NCBI GenBank assembly: GCA_947259675.1
Contig: CAMYNE010000111.1
Span: 8,190 to 14,986, forward strand
Source of the DNA: an uncultured Pirellulaceae bacterium
GTDB taxonomy: Bacteria; Planctomycetota; Planctomycetia; Pirellulales; Pirellulaceae
Reading direction: 5' to 3'
DNA: 6,797 bases
This document shows, in pieces, positions 1-4,829 of the stretch; positions within the stretch are counted from its first letter, which is position 1; every line of letters starts with the position of its first letter. The position numbers and the translations under genes were made by a program. Under the pieces are notes generated by a model, which saw only the letters and a list, made by a program, of their open reading frames with translations, had not been told where the DNA came from and made no database searches.

Positions 1-61
1 ATTGTAATCTTGAATTCGGACGTCCTTGTCCGAGCATTCAACCATCCTGAAAACTGGGGAA

Positions 62-89
62 GCGGCGGAATGTAGTACATTGGGGCCGC
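62..89. repeat. Imperfect palindrome (hairpin-forming dyad)
   Basis: The core AATGTA-G-TACATT (69-81) is a perfect 6+1+6 palindrome. It is flanked by a second pair of arms, GCGGC (62-66) and GCCGC (85-89), separated from the core by GG on one side and GGG on the other. The arms total 11 bp. There is no T-tract on either side, so an intrinsic terminator is unlikely. It could be a dispersed palindromic repeat of the REP type or a protein-binding site; one copy cannot decide. Confidence 0.5.
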
Positions 90-176
90 GGAATCTATCA
101 GGCGATTTAAGGGAAAACCAGATCAAATCGACACGCGTGATAGCATTGATCGGATAGCAGAGAAGCCCGCTATTGC

Positions 177-218
177 CAGTTAGCAGTTCCCAGTACTCAG
201 TACCCAGTACTCAGTTGT
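177..218. repeat. Heptanucleotide tandem repeat, six units
   Basis: Six consecutive 7-bp units all begin with CAGT: CAGTTAG, CAGTTCC, CAGTACT, CAGTACC, CAGTACT, CAGTTGT. The inner units are the most alike, and 189-202 against 203-216 match at 13 of 14 bases. The array ends at 218, and the stop codon of the leftward sulfatase-like gene occupies 219-221, so the repeat is immediately 3' of that gene. Short heptamer arrays between genes are known from cyanobacteria (STRR elements); relation to those is not implied. Confidence 0.75.
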
Positions 219-1433
219 TCAACCTTCGGCTGCTAGCTCCGGTTCAATGGAAATTTCTAGCGGCTCGCCATGTTTTAATTTTTTGAGGCAATCATCTAAC
301 AGCGCTTCCAGCCCAGGGGTGACTTGAGGGCAACGATCGTATACGTCATTCACCTCCCAGCGGTCGTCTGGCTTTTTGAACAGGCTTAGCCGTCTTTCAC
401 CCGTTCCGTTTGAGCGAATCAGTTTCCAGCAAAGGGTTTGGATCGACTGAGCTTGATCAAGGATCGCAACAACGGCCTCCGCATTGGGATCGGGAAGGAC
501 TTGGGTGCAAAATGAAGCTGTATTGGTGAGTTCAACTTCAAACCACTCGCACAGCACGTCATGAAGCGAAGATGGTTGGATGAGGCTTTGGCTGCGAAAA
601 GCGTACTTCACGTCGGGCCAGCGAATCATGTAAGGAACGTGAATCGACTCGCAATTCAGATTCATGGGGTCCCCAATCTGGCCATGTTCACCCAACGGAT
701 AACCACGAGTCGACAAAAAACTGAACAAATTCGATTCGTTCGTCGCGATGTGATCCAACAGCACACCTAAAAACTGATCAAATAAAACAAGTTGTGCGGC
801 ACAGCATTGTTGATGGCCAAGCAAGATATCGGGAGAATCCGACGCTTGATCAAACCAGCCGCTGGGAGGCTCAACCTCGTGCGGCGGATCCGGGTCCTCG
901 TCATCGGCCAACCGGGCTCGATAAGCGTAGGGAGCATCCCACGGTCCAGCCAATGTTCTGCAATGAACCCAAAGCAAACTGCCTGGTTCAAGTTGCTGGA
1001 CAAGGTCCAGTGTCTGAGCAAAAAAGCTGGCCAACCAGGATTCACTTGGCTCCTCGGCGAGCTGAATTGGGCTGGGTGACTCGATTTTGACGATACGGTC
1101 AAACTCAGCAGCCATTGGACTCGCGGCCAGCTCAGTCTCATCGGTCAACAGTATCGATTGGATCCCCTTTTCGGCAATCCGAGTCGCAAGATGGGAATGC
1201 TCGGCTTGTTCGTTTGCTGCGTGCGAGCGGTGCCAGATCGAACGCGTTCCTCTCAGTAAATCGGGTGAATCCGAGATGGCAAAGTCAAAAAGAACTGACT
1301 GTGCGGCGAGGTGGTTCAGATTAGGCGTGTCGATCGTTGTGTTACCATAAGCGGGTAACATCGCGGTATTAACACGGTCTGCCACAAAAACGATCGCCGA
1401 TTTCTGCGTTTGACTATTCAGTTTGAGCTCCAT
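219..1433 (-). CDS. Sulfatase-fold protein lacking canonical active-site residues (probable pseudoenzyme)
   Basis: This 404-residue protein belongs by fold to the sulfatase/alkaline phosphatase superfamily. Family landmarks in order: strand plus metal motif IVFVADR (14-20), YGN (29-31), TPNLNHLA (36-43), LGEHG (247-251), HVPYMIRWP (265-273), and a C-terminal sulfatase-like segment around WKLIRSNG and LFKKPDDRW (336-359). The catalytic parts are altered. The usual metal pair DD is DR (19-20). The C/S-x-P-S-R nucleophile segment is replaced by SDSPDLLRGTR (54-64). The SDHG metal motif is STRG (241-244). The P-H-x-P-Y region reads GPWDAPY (163-169). Hydrolysis of sulfate esters is therefore unlikely; binding, regulation or an unknown activity is possible. 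There is no signal peptide or membrane segment, unlike most planctomycete sulfatases, so it is probably cytoplasmic. The ATG start has only a weak, very close AGG before it. The gene is transcribed divergently from pyrE. Confidence 0.82.
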   Translation of the reverse strand: MELKLNSQTQKSAIVFVADRVNTAMLPAYGNTTIDTPNLNHLAAQSVLFDFAISDSPDLLRGTRSIWHRSHAANEQAEHSHLATRIAEKGIQSILLTDETELAASPMAAEFDRIVKIESPSPIQLAEEPSESWLASFFAQTLDLVQQLEPGSLLWVHCRTLAGPWDAPYAYRARLADDEDPDPPHEVEPPSGWFDQASDSPDILLGHQQCCAAQLVLFDQFLGVLLDHIATNESNLFSFLSTRGYPLGEHGQIGDPMNLNCESIHVPYMIRWPDVKYAFRSQSLIQPSSLHDVLCEWFEVELTNTASFCTQVLPDPNAEAVVAILDQAQSIQTLCWKLIRSNGTGERRLSLFKKPDDRWEVNDVYDRCPQVTPGLEALLDDCLKKLKHGEPLEISIEPELAAEG

Positions 1434-1463
1434 CCTGAGGCAAAGTGCTTCAGATTCACAAGG

Positions 1464-1493
1464 TTGACGACTCCGGGCTAATCAACATATTGT
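1464..1493 (+). promoter_or_regulatory. Candidate sigma70-type promoter for pyrE
   Basis: TTGACG (1464-1469, five of six to the -35 consensus) lies 18 bp before TATTGT (1488-1493, four of six to the -10 consensus), in the 121-bp spacer between the divergent sulfatase-like gene and pyrE. Transcription would begin near 1500. An AACAT/ATGTT inverted repeat (1484-1488 and 1496-1500) overlaps the -10 and could be an operator. Planctomycete promoters are not well defined, so this is only a candidate. Confidence 0.4.
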
Positions 1494-1501
1494 TAATGTT
1501 C

Positions 1502-1521
1502 GGCTCCCAATTGCGAGAGCC
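1502..1521 (+). promoter_or_regulatory. Small hairpin in the pyrE leader
   Basis: GGCTC (1502-1506) and GAGCC (1517-1521) form a five-pair stem with a ten-base loop containing the palindrome CAATTG. It would lie at the very 5' end of the pyrE mRNA if the candidate promoter at 1464-1493 is used, about 33 bases before the start codon. No T-tract follows, so it is not a classical attenuator terminator. A role in mRNA stability or none at all is equally possible. Confidence 0.3.
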
Positions 1522-1554
1522 CATCCCATCCGGGCAAACAAAAGGCGAACATCC

Positions 1555-2106
1555 TTGTACGACCGACAAAAACTTATCGAACTGGTTCACGAAAAGGCAC
1601 TTGAATTTGGCGACTTTACGCTCGCTTCCGGGCAAAAAGCCAGTTTCTATCTCGACTGTCGTCGGCTCACGCTTGACGGGCAAGCTGCGAACCTGATTGC
1701 CGAGGGTATTCTTGAACTCATCAACGAAGACATGCCGGACGCGGTCGGAGGGATGGCAATTGGAGCTGATCCGATCACGGCAGCGGTGATCACCCGCGCC
1801 TGGCAGCATGGCCACGACCTGCGCGGGTTTATTGTTCGCAAAGAGGCCAAGGTTCATGGAACCGGAAAACAGGTCGAGGGACCTGTTGCGGCTGGCGATC
1901 GAGTTGTGATTCTGGAAGACGTGATTACAACCGGAGGCAGTTCGTTAAAGGCGATTCAACACGCGCGAGATTTCGGATTGATTGTCGATCGGCTGATAAC
2001 GATTGTTGATCGGGGCGAGAATTCGGCCGCTGTTTTCAAAGAAGTCGAGGTGGATTTCAAAGCTCTTTTGCATGTGAACGACCTGAAAATTGCTGCGGAC
2101 AACTGA
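1555..2106 (+). CDS. pyrE: Orotate phosphoribosyltransferase
   Basis: PyrE joins orotate to PRPP to make orotidine 5'-monophosphate and pyrophosphate, the fifth step of de novo UMP synthesis, in the cytoplasm. The 183-residue protein has the usual length for the short bacterial form. Visible motifs are the orotate/PRPP-binding FTLASGQKASFYLDCR (21-36), the flexible catalytic loop RKEAKVHGTGK (95-105), the PRPP-binding signature VVILEDVITTGGSS (117-130) and VDRGENSA (151-158). The catalytic lysines and the acidic pair of the PRPP motif are present, so it should be active. The start is a TTG: no other start codon lies in frame immediately upstream, the residues after it align with the family N-terminus, and an AAAGG sits about ten bases before it. 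It stands alone, with no other pyrimidine gene in the window. A hairpin follows the stop. Confidence 0.97.
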   Translation: MYDRQKLIELVHEKALEFGDFTLASGQKASFYLDCRRLTLDGQAANLIAEGILELINEDMPDAVGGMAIGADPITAAVITRAWQHGHDLRGFIVRKEAKVHGTGKQVEGPVAAGDRVVILEDVITTGGSSLKAIQHARDFGLIVDRLITIVDRGENSAAVFKEVEVDFKALLHVNDLKIAADN

Positions 2107-2136
2107 TGGAATCCTTTTTGCAGTCTCATTCAAATT

Positions 2137-2163
2137 GTCGCGTTCTTTTGAGAAATTCGCGAC
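2137..2163 (+). other. Hairpin downstream of pyrE
   Basis: GTCGCG (2137-2142) pairs with CGCGAC (2158-2163), and the stem continues with TTCT (2143-2146) and AGAA (2151-2154), leaving an ATT bulge and a TTTG loop. It begins 30 bases after the pyrE stop. No run of T follows, so it is not a standard intrinsic terminator; it may protect the 3' end of the pyrE mRNA or mark a factor-dependent end. Confidence 0.45.
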
Positions 2164-2506
2164 CATCCAATCGACCGACCTAATCGAATTGTGGCGTTAC
2201 AGATTCACTTTGTTCGATAACCGTCACGTTTGTAATAGTCTGACGGGATTGCGAAAACGGACCGACTAACGATCAGTCAAACTGTGCGATGACCAATCGA
2301 GTTCCAAGGGCCTTTTTCTGTTAAGGCGTACCGGTTGGCGAAACTTTCTGCAAGATACAGGTCGCGTTTATTACTGAGTCTGTTTTGCTAAATAGCGATG
2401 TATCGAGATTGAAGATTGCGATGCTAGTAGTTCATGTATTTGCCAGAACAGTTGTAACTTCGCTTTGACTGATCCAAATATCAGGACGATGTCACTAACA
2501 GACTTT

Positions 2507-2569
2507 GTGATGAATTCACCCGTACTGCGGGTGCAAAGCTCATTGCACAACCGACTGGCAGATTATAAC
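2507..2569 (+). promoter_or_regulatory. Candidate promoter region with three adjacent dyads before the BBP7 gene
   Basis: Three inverted repeats follow one another: GTGA/TCAC (2507-2510, 2516-2519), ACCCG/CGGGT (2518-2522, 2528-2532) and GTGCAA/TTGCAC (2531-2536, 2543-2548). A good -10 match, TATAAC (2564-2569), lies 15 bp after the last dyad, and no good -35 hexamer is visible where one would be expected. This is the layout of a regulated promoter in which a bound activator or repressor covers the -35 region. A further small stem, TGCTG/CAGCA (2586-2600), would be in the leader. Assignment is inferred from layout only. Confidence 0.4.
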
Positions 2570-2617
2570 TGAGACCCACCAAAGTTGCTGTGTAGCAGCA
2601 GAAGTGATTCGTACAAA

Positions 2618-2623
2618 AAGGAG
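2618..2623 (+). promoter_or_regulatory. Shine-Dalgarno site fixing the BBP7 gene start at 2630
   Basis: AAGGAG lies six bases before the ATG at 2630-2632. An in-frame start at 2585 would add 15 residues in front of a complete signal peptide and has no such site, so 2630 is the start. Confidence 0.9.
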
Positions 2624-2629
2624 TTTGTT

Positions 2630-3991
2630 ATGAAACGTTATTGGCATTCGTGGATGGCGGTCATCGTAACCGTTGCCATGATCAGTCCAGCCGCTGCACA
2701 AAACGACATGGGCCAATTGTCTGAAATTGGTTCCTATCAATCGATTTTGTCCCGAGCTGGTTATCCGACGAATGGATACGGAGCGAGACCGGGCCGGGCC
2801 GCCTATACGACCCCAACGACTTCCGTATCCAACGGCGATTTCTATACGCAGGATGCACCGGTCGATCAAAGTGTTGCACCCACGGTTGACCCGGGCGCTG
2901 CAGTGCCCGAAGCACCCGCACCCGCGGTCCCAGCTGCTGTGATCTCAGCCGACGCCGGAGTTGCCTCGTATGGTATCGGCGACTGTGCCACAGGTAACTG
3001 CGGTGTTGCCCAATCCACTGGCAACGGCTCGAATTTTGTTGTTGGAATTAGCGGGCTGATCTTTGATCGCGATTACGAAGGGCACCGCAGCGTCAGTCAA
3101 AACGCAGCGGGCGGTCGGCTTTACACGACCGATGCTGATCACGATAACTTCGGTGGCGTGGACGTTTCTTTGCAGAAACGTAACTGCAACAACCGTGGTT
3201 GGGAAGCTCGTTACTGGGGATTATATCCTGATACGGCAACTTCCTCGCTGACAGGAACACCTGTTTACGTATCCAACGACTGGCGCGGTCTCGATCAGAT
3301 TAACCACGTTGCAAGTGGAGCCAATGTCTGGGATATCTTTCAACAAGGCGACGTGCAAACGGTCTTCCGGGACACCAATATCCAAAATATTGAATTCAAC
3401 TTGCTCGGAAATGCCGGATGCTTTAGGTCACGTCATGGTCGTCAGGCTAACGTAGAAGTAATGGCAGGGTTCCGTTGGTTCGAGTTTGACGAAACCCTGG
3501 GTTTCAGCTCCGATTCGACGTTTGGTGCCTACCCAGCCACGCTTTTGTACGGGTCAGAAGTTGACAATACGCTGCTCGGTTTCCAAATGGGTGGAAGCAC
3601 AGAATACTGCTTGACCAACCGTTGGCGATTGAGCGCCGGAACAAAGATGGGCATCTATAACAACCGAATCAACGCCCGTCAGTACGTCCTGGACGACCTG
3701 GGCGCTTACGCGCAAATCGGTTCCGGAGCAAATGCAGGTGACGACTACAATTTGTCGGATCAAAAAGACGATCTCGCGTTCCTGGGTGAACTGGAATTGG
3801 GATTGATCTTCCAACTCTCGTCAAAGTCACGAGCCGTGGTAGGTTACCGAGCGGTCGGCGTTTCTGGTGTTGCTTTGGCGGATGGACAGATTCCATACGA
3901 CTACACCGATGTCTGGCAGATCACTCGTACTTCCTCTGATAACGCATTGTTACTCCATGGTGGATACGCCGGGCTCGAGTTCTGTTACTAA
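2630..3991 (+). CDS. BBP7-family outer-membrane beta-barrel protein (exported)
   Basis: A 453-residue exported protein that I assign to the BBP7 (putative beta-barrel porin 7) family typical of planctomycetes. The signal peptide has positively charged MKRYWH, a hydrophobic core (9-19) and a likely cleavage after AAA (21-23). Residues 24-75 are Gly/Ser/Tyr-rich; 76-110 is an Ala/Pro/Val low-complexity linker; a CATGNC cysteine pair sits at 119-124. From about 134 the barrel begins, with alternating strands such as NFVVGISGLIFDRDY, WEARYWGLYP (191-200), VEVMAGFRWFEF (275-286), LLGFQMGGSTEYCL (315-328), WRLSAGTKMGIY (332-343) and LGELELGLIFQL (385-396). It ends GGYAGLEFCY, with a terminal aromatic residue as in outer-membrane barrels. 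Family members are presumed envelope proteins; substrate or pore activity is unknown. It appears to be transcribed alone, ending at the terminator at 4094-4127. Confidence 0.88.
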   Translation: MKRYWHSWMAVIVTVAMISPAAAQNDMGQLSEIGSYQSILSRAGYPTNGYGARPGRAAYTTPTTSVSNGDFYTQDAPVDQSVAPTVDPGAAVPEAPAPAVPAAVISADAGVASYGIGDCATGNCGVAQSTGNGSNFVVGISGLIFDRDYEGHRSVSQNAAGGRLYTTDADHDNFGGVDVSLQKRNCNNRGWEARYWGLYPDTATSSLTGTPVYVSNDWRGLDQINHVASGANVWDIFQQGDVQTVFRDTNIQNIEFNLLGNAGCFRSRHGRQANVEVMAGFRWFEFDETLGFSSDSTFGAYPATLLYGSEVDNTLLGFQMGGSTEYCLTNRWRLSAGTKMGIYNNRINARQYVLDDLGAYAQIGSGANAGDDYNLSDQKDDLAFLGELELGLIFQLSSKSRAVVGYRAVGVSGVALADGQIPYDYTDVWQITRTSSDNALLLHGGYAGLEFCY

Positions 3992-4093
3992 CAGCGATTC
4001 CAACATAACCTGCAGCGTTGTCGTAAGTAACGCTTGAAACCCAACGTCGCAGACTTTACATTAAATCGGTTGAAAAACCAGTAAAAAAAAAGG

Positions 4094-4127
4094 AAACGCC
4101 GCAACTTCTGGTTGCGGCGTTTTTTTT
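4094..4127. terminator. Bidirectional intrinsic terminator
   Basis: A perfect 12-bp stem joins 4094-4105 (AAACGCCGCAAC) and 4111-4122 (GTTGCGGCGTTT), with a five-base loop TTCTG. On the plus strand the stem runs into eight T (4120-4127), ending the BBP7 gene. On the minus strand it is followed by CC and nine T (complement of 4083-4091), ending infC. It lies between two convergent genes, about 100 bp after the first stop and 36 bp after the second. Confidence 0.93.
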
Positions 4128-4162
4128 GTTGGCCGCGGACTGATGCCGCCGACTGTTCACTG

Positions 4163-4666
4163 TTATTTGGGAGCGATCGTGCAGATCATGCGGCGCGATT
4201 GTTGGGATGGTGTGCTCTCAACTTTCCCATGTTCGGCAAGTTGCTCGATGATGCCCTCCATCACTTTGCGTCCTTCGCTGATGTGAGCCATTTCCCGACC
4301 ACGGAATAGGACGGTGACTTGAACCTTGTCGTTGTGTTCAAGAAATCCAATCGCTTTTTTGACTTTGAAATCGATATCGTGCTGACCCGTTTTGGGTCGA
4401 ACCCGGATTTCCTTTAGCTTCGTCTGATGCTGTTTGCTCTTGGTTTGACGTTTAGCTTTGTCATATTTGAATTTGCCGAAATCCATGATTCGGCAAACAG
4501 GCGGTTTTGCGTCGCCAGCGACCTCAACAAGATCGAGGCCAGCTTCCTTTGCCTTGTCCAAGGCGTCTTGAGTTGGAATGATTCCTAGTTGATTTCCTTC
4601 CTGGTCAACTACGCGAACGGGCGTAATTCTAATCTGTTCGTTAATACGATTGCTTTTTCGGTCGAT
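4163..4666 (-). CDS. infC: Translation initiation factor IF3, with an inferred ATC start codon
   Basis: IF3 binds the 30S subunit, prevents premature joining of 50S and checks start-codon/initiator-tRNA pairing. From the ATC start the protein has 167 residues, normal for the family. The N-terminal domain reads NRINEQIRITPVRVVDQEG from residue 6, then GLDLVEV and the family signature AKPPVCRIMDFGKFKYDKA; a lysine/glutamine-rich linker follows, then the C-terminal domain with KEIRVRPKTGQHD, FRGREMAH and the terminal MICTIAPK. A TTG at 4561 would give only 132 residues and drop the first half of the N-domain. No ATG, GTG or TTG is in frame between it and the upstream stop (4742-4744), whereas AAGGA lies seven bases before the ATC. 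An ATT at 4645 is the other rare option, without a comparable site. The gene follows thrS and is not followed by rpmI-rplT. Confidence 0.95.
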   Translation of the reverse strand: MDRKSNRINEQIRITPVRVVDQEGNQLGIIPTQDALDKAKEAGLDLVEVAGDAKPPVCRIMDFGKFKYDKAKRQTKSKQHQTKLKEIRVRPKTGQHDIDFKVKKAIGFLEHNDKVQVTVLFRGREMAHISEGRKVMEGIIEQLAEHGKVESTPSQQSRRMICTIAPK

Positions 4667-4673
4667 GTCAGTT

Positions 4674-4678
4674 TCCTT
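4674..4678 (-). promoter_or_regulatory. Shine-Dalgarno site supporting the ATC start of infC
   Basis: AAGGA on the minus strand is followed by AACTGAC (seven bases) and then ATC at 4666-4664, ideal spacing. It is the only strong site near the region where family alignment demands the N-terminus. Confidence 0.75.
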
Positions 4679-4700
4679 TTTGTGAGATGAAGATGATCGG

Positions 4701-4738
4701 AACTCAGCTTTTTTGCGGTTTTTGCCCGCAGCTGAGTT
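4701..4738 (-). promoter_or_regulatory. Stem-loop in the infC leader
   Basis: AACTCAGCT and AGCTGAGTT (4730-4738 and 4701-4709) form a perfect 9-bp stem; inside it GCGG/CCGC (4715-4718 and 4726-4729) can add an inner stem with an A-rich bulge. It lies between thrS and infC, with its 3' arm ending about 34 bases before the ATC start. No T-tract follows on the minus strand, so it is not an intrinsic terminator. It could be an mRNA-processing site, a stabiliser or a regulatory structure controlling infC translation; which one cannot be told from one sequence. Confidence 0.6.
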
Positions 4739-4753
4739 ACGTCAAACGTATCA

Positions 4754-4783
4754 GTTATCCGTTACTTTAGCCAGTAAAGTCAA
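4754..4783 (-). promoter_or_regulatory. Candidate promoter for infC within the thrS-infC spacer
   Basis: On the minus strand TTGACT (4783-4778, five of six to -35) is followed after 18 bp by GATAAC (4759-4754, four of six to -10). Transcription would start near 4746, a few bases before the leader stem-loop, so a transcript from here would carry that hairpin at its 5' end. This would let infC be made independently of thrS. The match is moderate and unproven. Confidence 0.4.
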
Positions 4784-4829
4784 CTGAAAAAAGTGCAATT
4801 CGATTTCAACCAGTTCGCAAAGACCGAGT

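Larger units (their letters stand above)
1..218. other. Gene-poor left end with dyads and a short tandem repeat
   Basis: I see no supportable gene here. On the plus strand, frame 1 is open from the window edge to a TAG at 73-75 (24 codons), which could be the tail of a gene lying outside the window, but the peptide is not recognisable. On the minus strand, an ATG at 37-35 has an AGGA seven bases upstream and stays open to the edge; it could be the first codons of a gene running leftward, but only about 12 residues are visible. The stretch instead shows structure: CGGAC/GTCCG arms at 17-32, a larger dyad at 62-89 and a 7-bp tandem array at 177-218. This concentration fits an intergenic repeat-rich spacer. 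Confidence 0.5.
2107..2629. other. Long intergenic spacer between pyrE and the BBP7 gene
   Basis: About 520 bp with no convincing gene. Short open frames exist, for example 2489-2572 plus (27 codons), but AGGA lies only two bases from its ATG and its peptide has no recognisable feature. Structure is present: a hairpin at 2137-2163, CCGTCA/TGACGG arms at 2221-2226 and 2241-2246, and a dyad cluster at 2507-2548 before the BBP7 gene. The stretch 2250-2500 shows nothing I can name. An unannotated small RNA cannot be excluded. Confidence 0.6.

Noticed and set aside
177..218. Heptamer array as a CRISPR remnant
   Set aside because: The units are 7 bp with no spacers between them, so it is a simple tandem repeat.
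1456..1857. 133-codon minus-strand open frame over pyrE
   Set aside because: It is antisense to pyrE, whose motifs are unmistakable, and has no family resemblance or ribosome-binding site.
2137..2163. Hairpin after pyrE as an intrinsic terminator
   Set aside because: No T-tract follows the stem on either strand.
2489..2572. 27-codon open frame on the plus strand before the BBP7 gene
   Set aside because: AGGA is only two bases from its ATG, the peptide has no recognisable features, and it overlaps the dyad cluster and candidate -10 element.
2585..2629. Earlier start for the BBP7 gene at 2585
   Set aside because: It would add 15 residues before a complete signal peptide and has no ribosome-binding site, whereas ATG 2630 has AAGGAG six bases upstream.
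4011..4051. Alternative stems after the BBP7 stop (AGCGTT/AACGCT and a longer imperfect pairing)
   Set aside because: The stems are short or mismatched, compete with each other, and a far stronger terminator lies 50 bp further on.
4163..4561. infC as a 132-residue protein starting at TTG 4561
   Set aside because: The conserved IF3 N-terminal segment is encoded in frame upstream, so this start would truncate a clearly homologous domain.
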